Assembly (NCBI RefSeq): GCF_001761545.1
Contig: NZ_CP017326.1
Coordinates: 744,001 to 808,000 of the forward strand
Direction of reading: 5' to 3'
DNA from: Weissella soli
GTDB lineage: Bacteria > Bacillota > Bacilli > Lactobacillales > Lactobacillaceae
DNA length: 64,000 nucleotides
Part shown: one piece after another, positions 25,263-32,631 of the stretch
Layout: every line of letters starts with the position of its first letter
Numbering within the stretch: the stretch's first letter is position 1
Position numbers and translations under genes: made by a program
The notes under the pieces: model-generated
The model's input: the letters and a program-made list of their open reading frames with translations, nothing else
Database searches by the model: none
What the model was told of the DNA's origin: nothing

Positions 25263-26778
25263 TTTGGTGTCGTCCCCATATCCTCTCAATTAAATCTGCC
25301 CGCAATACTTTACCGGTTGGATTACGTGGAAAGTCACCCGTTACATAGTAGGCCGTTGGGCGTTCGTATTTAGCTAGTTCGTTGGCCATATGGTCTTGAA
25401 TCTTTTCGATAATCGCGTTGACTTCAACGATATTTTCAGTTGCCAAATGAAGCACCGCCGTCACACGCTCACCGTACATATCATCAGGCAAGCCGACAAC
25501 CGCTGTCTCAACAACCCCATCGATTTGTGAAATCAAGGCTTCAACCTTAGCCGGCGCTACTTTTTCACCACCATAGTTGATAATTTCTTTGACACGGCCG
25601 ATGACATACAAATAGCCGTCCTCATCAAAGTAGCCGATATCACCGGTGCGGAAGTAACCGTCGACCAAGATGCCATCTTTTGGATCCATGTACGCCTCTA
25701 AGACACGGGGACCGCGTAACACGATTTCACCCTTCACATGACTATCGTAAGTGACCCCGTTGTCACCATAAATCGCGATATCTGTATCAACGACTGGTCC
25801 AACTGACCCAATTTTAGCATTATCCAGTGGGTTAATCGAAACGACGGTCGTTGATTCCGTCATGCCATAGCCCTCTTGTACACGGACACCAAACGTTTGT
25901 TCAAAGTCAGCTAACAAAGGCGCTGGCAATGAGAATGAGGCCGATCGGACATATTGCAGGTGAATGTGATCACGCAATGCTGTGAATTGTTGACGACTCT
26001 TCTCGTTTTGCAACAAAATATTGATGATTGTTGGCACGACGGACAACCATGTAATTTGGTATTTAGCGACGATTTCCCAGAAATGACTGGCTGAAAACTT
26101 AGGTGCCACGATTAATTGCCCACCATTGATCCGGGTGGTCACCGTCGACACAATTTGGGCATTAATGTGAAACAGTGGCATGACGATTAGTGAATGATCC
26201 TCGGCAGTGATATTTTGGCTCCATGTCACAGCCCGAGTAGCCAACAAAATCTTTTTAAATGAAATACCGACGCGCTTGGGCTTACCGGTCGTGCCTGAAG
26301 TATTCAAAATCAAAGCCGACTGCTCTTCAACATTGTCAGCAATGAAACGTTTTGGTTCACCGTCAAAGCGATAAAAATGCCCCTTGTAGAGGTAGGTCTT
26401 GAACGCTTCTGGTAGCAAGACCGTTTGCTTCGTTAACCGTGCCGCAATGTCATCCGAAACCAGAGCCGCCGCGTATTGATAATCTTCAAACTCACCAATA
26501 ATTTCGACCACCCCAGTCGTTTCTGAGATCGGGTGGGCAATGGCGCCGATTTCCCAAAGCGCTTGTTCAATAATCGTCAACCAAGCGGTGTTACCCAGCG
26601 CTAGGAGCACGACATCCCCTTTTTGGATGTTATGTGCTTCAAAGTTTTCACGAAAATCTGCCACAGCACGCTTAACTTGCGCCCCCGTCCACTCTTGCTC
26701 AGTGGCAAGATCTACCAATTGCACGTCATGAGCATGCACGTCTAACTGCGCGTTTAATGCGTTTAATAATTCTGGCAT
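25249..26778 (-). CDS. AMP-dependent acyl-CoA synthetase/ligase (paralog 1)
   Basis: ANL-superfamily adenylating enzyme of 509 residues. Motifs are intact: the phosphate loop LNTSGTTGKPKRVG, MPLFHINAQ, the acyl pocket and A5 motif EGYGMTEST, the ATP-binding FRTGDIGYFDEDGY, the hinge IGRVKEIINYGGEKVAP, and the C-terminal catalytic Lys in PRNPTGKVLR. It activates a carboxylic acid as acyl-AMP and likely makes a CoA thioester; the closest named relatives are CaiC-like and short/aromatic acyl ligases. A paralog of about the same length lies at the other end of the ABC importer genes. Acid not identifiable. Confidence 0.88.
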   Translation of the reverse strand: MPELLNALNAQLDVHAHDVQLVDLATEQEWTGAQVKRAVADFRENFEAHNIQKGDVVLLALGNTAWLTIIEQALWEIGAIAHPISETTGVVEIIGEFEDYQYAAALVSDDIAARLTKQTVLLPEAFKTYLYKGHFYRFDGEPKRFIADNVEEQSALILNTSGTTGKPKRVGISFKKILLATRAVTWSQNITAEDHSLIVMPLFHINAQIVSTVTTRINGGQLIVAPKFSASHFWEIVAKYQITWLSVVPTIINILLQNEKSRQQFTALRDHIHLQYVRSASFSLPAPLLADFEQTFGVRVQEGYGMTESTTVVSINPLDNAKIGSVGPVVDTDIAIYGDNGVTYDSHVKGEIVLRGPRVLEAYMDPKDGILVDGYFRTGDIGYFDEDGYLYVIGRVKEIINYGGEKVAPAKVEALISQIDGVVETAVVGLPDDMYGERVTAVLHLATENIVEVNAIIEKIQDHMANELAKYERPTAYYVTGDFPRNPTGKVLRADLIERIWGRHQNGTN

Positions 26779-26804
26779 AATTTTCCTTCTCTTTCATATG
26801 TATA

Positions 26805-26834
26805 AAATGCAGGTGCTCGCAACCACCTGCATTT
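26805..26834 (-). terminator. Intercistronic terminator-like hairpin after the binding-protein gene
   Basis: Perfect 11-bp stem (26805-26815 with 26824-26834), 8-nt loop, followed on the minus strand by TTTTA. It sits between the solute-binding protein stop and the next ligase start in the same operon. A partial terminator or 3' stabiliser would raise the binding protein over the downstream enzymes. Confidence 0.7.
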
Positions 26835-26868
26835 ACCTTACAAAGTCAGCATTTAATTAACGAGTTGG

Positions 26869-27837
26869 TTACTTTGTAACTTTAACAACGGCATTCTTCA
26901 CATAAACCTTCTTGGTGATCAAGCCTTGATCAAAGAAGGTATCTGCAATATTCTGTTGTTCAGTGATGATTTGATTTGTAATCGCCGTCATTGAGAATGG
27001 CTTACGATCAACCATCTTCTTCACGACCGACTTCTTCATATTCAATGACTTTGTGTACAAGTCGATCACTTCCGAGCGATGCGTATCGGCCCAAGCCATA
27101 TCCTCTTGCAAGTACTGCAACAAATAAGCTGAAACCGTCTTGTTAGCCTTGGCATACTTTTGCGTTGATAACAAGAATTCACGGTTCTTAGAACTACCTG
27201 AACCATCAATCAAAATCTTTGCATTCTGAACGATTTGCGCCTGTGCAGTATAGGGATCCCAGGTAACCCAGGCATCCACCTTACCACGACCAAAGGCAAT
27301 ACTTGCATCCGGTTGTTTCATATTAACCCAAGTCACATCACTCGCATCCATGCCGGCATTCTCCAGTGCCTTCAATAAGAAGTACTGTGAAGAGGTTCCT
27401 TGCGTGTAGGCGACTTTCTTACCCTTCAAATCCTTGACCGACTTGATGCTTGAGTTCTTGCCAACCACAATCGCAGAACCCTTTTCACGCGTCCCACCAG
27501 CGGCGATGTAGGCAATGGACGTGCCCGCTGCCTGCGCGGTCACTGGTGGCGTATCACCAGTTCGTGCGTAATCGACACTACCCGCAGCCAATGCTTGCAT
27601 TTCAGCCGAACCGTCTGTGAATTGGCGGTAGACGACCTTATAACCCTGGGCCTTCATCTTCTTAGATAATTCACCGTGTTGGATGGCCAAATCGATTGGA
27701 TCACCCTTTTGGTAGGCGATAGTCACCGTCTTTAACTTTGAGCCACTATCAGTTGCTTGAAAGTAACCATAGACTGCGCCAGCTCCCCAAAGGACCAAGA
27801 AGACCGCAAGCAGTGTTTTTTTAATTGTTTGCTTCAT
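26869..27837 (-). CDS. ABC transporter substrate-binding protein, SsuA/NMT1 type
   Basis: Extracellular solute receptor of 322 residues, type II periplasmic-binding fold of the aliphatic sulfonate/nitrate/taurine group. It shows VTIAYQKGDP at the mature N-terminus, ARTGDTPPVTAQAAG (the SsuA-type ligand loop), KKVAYTQGTSSQYFLLKALENAG and AWVTWDPYTAQA. The N-terminal hydrophobic helix (about 7-27) has no lipobox Cys, unusual for a Gram-positive receptor, so it is either released or held by an uncleaved anchor. It works with the ATPase and permease encoded immediately upstream. Whether the ligand is a sulfonate or another anion is open. Confidence 0.85.
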   Translation of the reverse strand: MKQTIKKTLLAVFLVLWGAGAVYGYFQATDSGSKLKTVTIAYQKGDPIDLAIQHGELSKKMKAQGYKVVYRQFTDGSAEMQALAAGSVDYARTGDTPPVTAQAAGTSIAYIAAGGTREKGSAIVVGKNSSIKSVKDLKGKKVAYTQGTSSQYFLLKALENAGMDASDVTWVNMKQPDASIAFGRGKVDAWVTWDPYTAQAQIVQNAKILIDGSGSSKNREFLLSTQKYAKANKTVSAYLLQYLQEDMAWADTHRSEVIDLYTKSLNMKKSVVKKMVDRKPFSMTAITNQIITEQQNIADTFFDQGLITKKVYVKNAVVKVTK

Positions 27838-27842
27838 GTCGA

Positions 27843-28559
27843 TTACTCACTTTCTGCCAGAATAAAGTTTTGCACGTCATCAATCGTTTGATCAATAGCG
27901 AGGCGATCAGTTTGATGGCGTTGACCGGCGACGATCAATCCTAAGTCACCATCTTTGACAGCGACCACGCGATCAGCCAGTAACACACCTTCACGCACAT
28001 CGTGAGTAATCAAAATAGTTGTCAGATTAGACTCCGCCACAATGTCCGCCACTAACTGTTGCATCTTTAAACGTGTCAGAGCATCCAAAGCCCCCAACGG
28101 TTCATCCAACAGCAAGATCTCAGGGTCAGACATCAATGCCCGGGCCAAAGCCACCCGTTGTTGTTGACCACCTGACAATGAACTTGGGTAGGCATCCGCC
28201 TTTTCACCCAATTCCACCCGTTCTAACAAGGCTAAGGCGCGCTGCTTTTCTTGGGCATCCTTGCTACCAAAGGTCAGATTGTCAACGACGGTCATCCAAG
28301 GCAACAAACGTGCGTCTTGGAACATGACCCGGGCCACTTGGTTTTGCCCCTGCAACTGTTGACCGGCAATGATGATATCACCTGAGTTCGTTGCTTCCAA
28401 ACCGGCGATTAACCGGAGCAGCGTCGTTTTACCACCACCACTTTGACCAACGAACGAAATGAATTCACCTGCTTGAATCTCAAAATTAATATCTTTTAAG
28501 ACAACATTGTCACCATATGCCTTAACGACATGTTGCAATTGAATTTTTGTTTCTGTCAT
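27843..28559 (-). CDS. ABC transporter ATP-binding protein, SsuB/TauB type
   Basis: Importer ATPase of 238 residues. Walker A GQSGGGKTT, the signature LSGGQQQRVALARAL, Walker B ILLLDEPLGALD and the switch His in ILITHDVREGVLLADRV identify the nitrate/sulfonate/taurine group. It lies 5 bp before the binding-protein gene and 6 bp after the permease gene. It probably pairs with the permease to import the ligand of the SsuA-like receptor. Confidence 0.92.
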   Translation of the reverse strand: MTETKIQLQHVVKAYGDNVVLKDINFEIQAGEFISFVGQSGGGKTTLLRLIAGLEATNSGDIIIAGQQLQGQNQVARVMFQDARLLPWMTVVDNLTFGSKDAQEKQRALALLERVELGEKADAYPSSLSGGQQQRVALARALMSDPEILLLDEPLGALDALTRLKMQQLVADIVAESNLTTILITHDVREGVLLADRVVAVKDGDLGLIVAGQRHQTDRLAIDQTIDDVQNFILAESE

Positions 28560-28565
28560 GTTGTC

Positions 28566-29342
28566 TTATCCCTTCTGCCAGTTCAACAAAATGCTTTCAA
28601 AGCTCAACGCAATCCAGTCTGACAACTTTCCCAAAAGTGCATAAATCAAAATACTTAAGAAAATAGTTGGCATATCCAAAAATTGTTGGGCATTGGTTTC
28701 CATATAGCCGATACCTGAGCTTGATGAGATCGTTTCTGACACAATCAAGGTCGTCCACATCACACCCAAAGCATATCGCAAGCCCATCAGAATAGATGGT
28801 AAGGCCCCTGGGAAAATGATCTTCGTGAACATCTGCCGTTTGCTCAAGCCATAAGAGTGCCCCATTTCAATCAACTTTTGATCAACTGAACGAATCCCAT
28901 GGAATGTATTAATGTAAATCGGGAACAACACCCCGATCGCCACCAAAGCAATCTTGGCATCTTCACCAATCCCCATCCAAATGATAATTAATGGAATTAA
29001 GGCCAAATGAGGAATATTACGTACCATTTGGATGGAACTGTTAAAGAATAGCCGGGCGTAGTTGGAAACACCATTGAAGACACCAAAGGCAAAACCAATC
29101 AGCCCACCAATTAGTAAGCCAGAAGTGGCTCGAAATAGTGAAATGCTCATATTCTTTTGCAATTCACCACTTTTAGTGAGCGTCACCGCTTGTGACACGA
29201 CGTCGGTTGGGGATGGCAAGACAGAGACTGAAATCAATTCCAAGCTGGCCGTGATTTGCCACCCAATGATGATCAAGACTGGCAGTACCCAAGGTAGCAC
29301 TACTGCAGTCAACAACCGCGGTTGTTTAGTTTGATTGTTCAT
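28566..29342 (-). CDS. ABC transporter permease, SsuC/TauC type
   Basis: Permease of 258 residues with about six helices. The coupling-helix EAA loop is visible around GLSKRQMFTKIIFPGALPSILMGLRYALGVMWTTLIVSE, typical of BPD_transp_1 permeases of the sulfonate/nitrate family. Its start overlaps the upstream ligase stop by 4 bp, and the ATPase gene follows 6 bp after its end, so ligase, permease, ATPase and receptor are one transcription unit. Confidence 0.92.
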   Translation of the reverse strand: MNNQTKQPRLLTAVVLPWVLPVLIIIGWQITASLELISVSVLPSPTDVVSQAVTLTKSGELQKNMSISLFRATSGLLIGGLIGFAFGVFNGVSNYARLFFNSSIQMVRNIPHLALIPLIIIWMGIGEDAKIALVAIGVLFPIYINTFHGIRSVDQKLIEMGHSYGLSKRQMFTKIIFPGALPSILMGLRYALGVMWTTLIVSETISSSSGIGYMETNAQQFLDMPTIFLSILIYALLGKLSDWIALSFESILLNWQKG

Positions 29343-30874
29343 ACGTTTTTCTCCAATGCATTTTCTTTAATTTCGGCAATTAATTGATGGCGCAACACCT
29401 TACCCGTGGGGTTACGGGGGTAGTCCGTGACATAGATGACAGTCGTTGGCCGTTCCGGCTTTGACAGCTCGCTCGCAGCATAGGCCTTAATTTGGGCGGT
29501 CTGTTCATCTTCTGACAAGACTGTCTCCCGGCTAATGACCACGGCAGTGACCTCTTCACCGTATAGTGGGTGCGGGGTCCCGACTACAATCACTTCTTGG
29601 ATGAAAGGCAATTTAGACAGCGTGGCTTCAATCGCTGCGGGGGCGACTTTTTCACCACCATGATTGATGATTTCTTTGATTCGACCAACGATGGCCAAGT
29701 AACCATCGTCATCAAACCGACCCACATCACCTGTTTTTAGCCAACCATCGATAAATGAAGCGGGGTTTGAATCGACATAATCGTTAATGACGTGTTCGCC
29801 ACGCAACAAAATTTCCCCAACTTGGTGTGCGTCCTTGGTAATTTCACCGTCATGCAAGAGCGCAATATCCGTGGCAATGGGTAACCCGACCGTCCCAATC
29901 TTTGGGTGGTCCTTTGGATTCAAGGTGATTAAGCTAGCGGCTTCCGTCATCCCATACCCTTCAAGGACAGGCACCCCAAACGTGGCTTCAAAGGCACGCC
30001 ACCGCTCTTCTGGCAAGGAGAAGGAAGCGGAACGGACATACTGTAGCTGGATAGCGTCTTGGTACTTCGTGTATTCTGCCAGTGCATTGGCATTCATCTG
30101 CAAAATACCAATAATGGTCGGTACAATGGAGACCCAGGTGACTTGATGTGTCGCCACTTGACGCCAAAATTCGCGTGCCGAAAACTTAGGGGCCACTACC
30201 AAGCGACCACCAGAAACACGCGTTCCTAGAATCGAGATCAATTGGGCGTTAATATGAAAGACGGGCATGACCAACATATTTGTATCCGTCGCTGACAATC
30301 CCTGACTTTGACCAATATGCACGGCGGCATGATAAACCTGCGCGTGCGTCAGGCCGACTCGCTTGGGCTTACCCGTGGTACCGGACGTATTAAGCATGAG
30401 GGCAATCGCTTGTTCAGTCGGTGCTTGGTCTTCCCCAGTACTTGCTTGGGCATGCCGATACCGATAGAAATTGTAGGTCATGGCACCCTCAATGGTGAAC
30501 GTTTCTTGATGAAAATTTTCATCATGATCGAAAGCGGCCGTTAAGGTTTCTTCGATAATCATTGCCTGATAATGATAATCAGCGAATTCATTTTGGATAA
30601 TCGTCTTACCCGATGATGGGGCGATCGGATGGGCAATGATGCCTAACTCAAACAACGCTTGCTCGAGGATCACCACCCGCTTGTCATTTTCCAAGGCGAG
30701 CAGGACCACATCGCCAAAATGTAAATCGCGTGCGCGCATGGCCGCCTTCACTTCATTTACTAGATTGGCAACCGCCGTTCCGGTGAGCCAATCGTCTTCC
30801 GCAACATTTTTCAAAGTTGGTTCCGCTGCCCGTTGAACCAACTGCTGTTGCAAGGCGTCCACTAATTTTGTCAT
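29339..30874 (-). CDS. AMP-dependent acyl-CoA synthetase/ligase (paralog 2)
   Basis: Adenylating enzyme of 511 residues and first gene of the operon. Core motifs LNTSGTTGKPKRVG, MPVFHINAQ, EGYGMTEAAS, LKTGDVGRFDDDGY, IVGRIKEIINHGGEKVAP and the catalytic Lys of PRNPTGKVLR are complete. It is clearly paralogous to the ligase at 25249-26778 (long shared stretches such as VTRVSGG/VTTRINGG, APKFSA, LQYVRSASFSLP), yet differs at many acid-pocket positions, so the two may accept different acids. Overlaps the permease gene by 4 bp. Substrate unknown. Confidence 0.88.
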   Translation of the reverse strand: MTKLVDALQQQLVQRAAEPTLKNVAEDDWLTGTAVANLVNEVKAAMRARDLHFGDVVLLALENDKRVVILEQALFELGIIAHPIAPSSGKTIIQNEFADYHYQAMIIEETLTAAFDHDENFHQETFTIEGAMTYNFYRYRHAQASTGEDQAPTEQAIALMLNTSGTTGKPKRVGLTHAQVYHAAVHIGQSQGLSATDTNMLVMPVFHINAQLISILGTRVSGGRLVVAPKFSAREFWRQVATHQVTWVSIVPTIIGILQMNANALAEYTKYQDAIQLQYVRSASFSLPEERWRAFEATFGVPVLEGYGMTEAASLITLNPKDHPKIGTVGLPIATDIALLHDGEITKDAHQVGEILLRGEHVINDYVDSNPASFIDGWLKTGDVGRFDDDGYLAIVGRIKEIINHGGEKVAPAAIEATLSKLPFIQEVIVVGTPHPLYGEEVTAVVISRETVLSEDEQTAQIKAYAASELSKPERPTTVIYVTDYPRNPTGKVLRHQLIAEIKENALEKNV

Positions 30875-31066
30875 GAAAATTCCTCTTATTAATCTATTGT
30901 GATTTTAATAAAAAATCAATATTAACTTCATTATAGTAGTGCTTCTGTCTTAAATAAAACCAAATTAGGGACAAAACACTTACATTTAATATTAATGTGA
31001 CACCAATGAAAACAAATGAAAACAATGTAACATTAAATTAATGTGCTGAATATTTATACCCTGTAT
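30875..31066 (-). promoter_or_regulatory. Leader of the ligase/ABC operon with two AT-rich palindromes
   Basis: Minus-strand TATAAT at 30930-30935 is the best -10 box; no good -35 box stands 16-18 bp upstream. Two related palindromes, ACATTTAATATTAATGT (30982-30998) and ACATTAAATTAATGT (31030-31044), lie upstream with centres 47 bp apart. They look like a pair of binding sites for an activator or repressor encoded elsewhere. No ORF in this interval. Confidence 0.45.
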
Positions 31067-31104
31067 ACAAAAAACTTTGGGTCCGCAAGGGGACCCAAAG
31101 TTTT
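31067..31104 (-). terminator. Terminator after the Nudix gene
   Basis: Perfect 14-bp stem AAAACTTTGGGTCC (31071-31084) with 31091-31104, 6-nt loop, T-run on the minus strand. Confidence 0.9.
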
Positions 31105-31130
31105 AGAATGTTCGTTATTTTTATGATTGG

Positions 31131-31622
31131 TTATTCCCAACGAATCACTCGCTGACCTTGAGCATCTTGCACCCCCAAGGCTAACTCATTGACGGTTGTA
31201 TCATCGAATACCTGAAACATTTCCGCAAAGGTATTGGGTAATTCGTAGTCCCCACTTAAAATTTCAGCGCGCGTCAGCCAGCGAAGCGCCCCCTCGCGCG
31301 CCTGGAGTTCCCCCTGATATTCAGTGGTTTTATATAAGAAGACAATGTAGCGCGCACCATCCCCGATCGGCCACTCTTTGATACCGACGAATTGGGGATG
31401 AGCAATCACCAGCCCGGTTTCCTCCAAGGCTTCCCGATAGACTGATGCGGTCACCGTCTCACCGGGTTCAATGTGACCACCCGGAAAAGCTAGCCCTGAC
31501 CACGCATCTTTCACACGGTGTTGGACCAACAATTGGCCGGTTGTCGCATTTTCAATCATAATCATATTGGTTAGTTCAACGGGGGTTGTCCGATCGTGTG
31601 TGTGTGTGTTTGGATTAACCAT
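31131..31622 (-). CDS. Nudix hydrolase (MutT-like)
   Basis: Hydrolase of 163 residues with a complete Nudix box at 48-71: GGHIEPGETVTASVYREALEETGL pattern, G-x5-E-x7-REUxEE. Such enzymes cleave nucleoside diphosphate derivatives, for example 8-oxo-dGTP. I chose the ATG at 31622 (AGGTAGG about 4-9 bp upstream) over the earlier ATG at 31661. Codons 5-9 contain an (AC)6 dinucleotide run (31596-31607) encoding Thr-His repeats, a place where slippage would shift the frame. Single gene with its own terminator. Confidence 0.85.
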   Translation of the reverse strand: MVNPNTHTHDRTTPVELTNMIMIENATTGQLLVQHRVKDAWSGLAFPGGHIEPGETVTASVYREALEETGLVIAHPQFVGIKEWPIGDGARYIVFLYKTTEYQGELQAREGALRWLTRAEILSGDYELPNTFAEMFQVFDDTTVNELALGVQDAQGQRVIRWE

Positions 31623-31682
31623 CGTACCTACCTCATCTTCATTGCATGACTTGTTCACCAACAGCTACCCCTTTTGGGCAAC

Positions 31683-31718
31683 AAAAAACCCGAAAGTAAC
31701 AAGCGCTTTCAGGTTTTT
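31683..31718 (-). terminator. Terminator after the orphan antitoxin gene
   Basis: 13-bp stem with one G-U pair (31684-31696 with 31706-31718), 9-nt loop, T-run on the minus strand, 22 bp beyond the stop codon. Confidence 0.8.
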
Positions 31719-31739
31719 GATTACTTTTACAATTTGGTT

Positions 31740-31913
31740 TTAGTTCTTGTTACTTGAGAATAAGTTATCGAATGGTGACTCGCCAGTATTGGCCACTTGC
31801 GTCAAGAAAATTTTAATTGCAGTCTGAGTTGTCAAACCTTGTGCTTTAAAAATTTCATCAGCTTTATCTTTAACATTGTCCTCGACACGCAATTGGATTA
31901 GCTTTTCACTCAT
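31740..31913 (-). CDS. RelB/DinJ-family antitoxin, no toxin partner
   Basis: Small protein of 57 residues with the ribbon-helix-helix N-terminus of RelB/DinJ antitoxins: KLIQLRVEDNVKDKADEIFKAQGLTTQTAIKIFL. The short C-terminal tail (SPFDNLFSSNKN) is where a toxin would bind. Start at 31913, with AGAGGTGG 5 bp upstream; a longer frame adds residues outside the family. The flanking intervals (31623-31739 and 31914-32121) are too short for a RelE/YafQ toxin, and the neighbours are Nudix and dtd genes, so the gene is orphan. It may be a stand-alone DNA-binding protein or a relic. Confidence 0.75.
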   Translation of the reverse strand: MSEKLIQLRVEDNVKDKADEIFKAQGLTTQTAIKIFLTQVANTGESPFDNLFSSNKN

Positions 31914-31949
31914 GGTATCCACCTCTTCTATGCCATTTTCTATATTATT

Positions 31950-31979
31950 ATTATAACATTGTAATATACCTAATCGCAA
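31950..31979 (-). promoter_or_regulatory. Promoter of the orphan antitoxin gene
   Basis: Minus-strand TTGCGA (31974-31979), 18-bp spacer, TATAAT (31950-31955). The start codon follows about 37 bp after the -10 box. Confidence 0.65.
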
Positions 31980-32121
31980 AAATAAACAGTCAAAAAAGCA
32001 TTTTTGTAAAAGATTTATCTGCAGATAGGGGTATTTATGCGAACAATGCGCTTATTTTAGCATATTATTTGTGCCGAAAGGGAGTCACGTGGCCACCATG
32101 CTAAAAGAATAGGTTAATTAC

Positions 32122-32571
32122 TCAACGTATTTGATTAGTATCGAACCAAATCGTCACCGGGCCATCATTCACCAGGCTTACTTGCATATCCGCACCAAAT
32201 TCACCGGTCGCGACGGTCAGACCGGCGGCGCGCAATTGCTCATTGAATTTTTGATACATTTCCTTTGCAAAAGCGGGCTGGCCGGCCGCCGTAAAGCTCG
32301 GCCGGTTGCCCTTGCGTGTATCGGCATACAAAGTGAATTGTGATACGGATAAGATACTGCCGGAAACTTCTTGAATGCTTAAATTCATCTTGCCGGCAGC
32401 ATCTTCAAATACCCTTAAGTTCGTGATCTTACGGACCAAATAAGCCACATCCTTGTCCGTATCAGCATCCTCAATGCCAACCAATAAGACGTAGCCATGG
32501 TCGATTTCACCCACCACGGTTTCACCGATCTTGACCTGTGCTTGCCGACTTCTTTGTAATAGTACTCGCAT
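32122..32571 (-). CDS. dtd: D-aminoacyl-tRNA deacylase
   Basis: Enzyme of 149 residues that removes D-amino acids wrongly attached to tRNA. The two active-site motifs are present: [17 protein letters not shown] (family SQFTLxA) and the C-terminal [11 protein letters not shown] (GPVT). It lies directly downstream of relA, the usual relA-dtd order in Firmicutes, but a terminator-like hairpin at 32590-32618 separates them, so dtd may be made by read-through. ATG at 32571. Confidence 0.96.
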   Translation of the reverse strand: MRVLLQRSRQAQVKIGETVVGEIDHGYVLLVGIEDADTDKDVAYLVRKITNLRVFEDAAGKMNLSIQEVSGSILSVSQFTLYADTRKGNRPSFTAAGQPAFAKEMYQKFNEQLRAAGLTVATGEFGADMQVSLVNDGPVTIWFDTNQIR

Positions 32572-32589
32572 TATTTTCTCACTTTCACT

Positions 32590-32618
32590 AAAAATGGACT
32601 AGAGATACTCCAGTCCAT
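32590..32618 (-). terminator. Intercistronic terminator between relA and dtd
   Basis: 7-bp stem ATGGACT/AGTCCAT (32594-32600 with 32612-32618), 11-nt loop, followed on the minus strand by TTTTTAG. Modest stem, so partial read-through is likely. Confidence 0.6.
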
Positions 32619-32631
32619 CTTAATCAATTTT

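Noticed and set aside
30982-31044. A MerR- or Rex-type operator interpretation of the twin palindromes
   Set aside because: Sequence and spacing fit neither family; left as unassigned operators.
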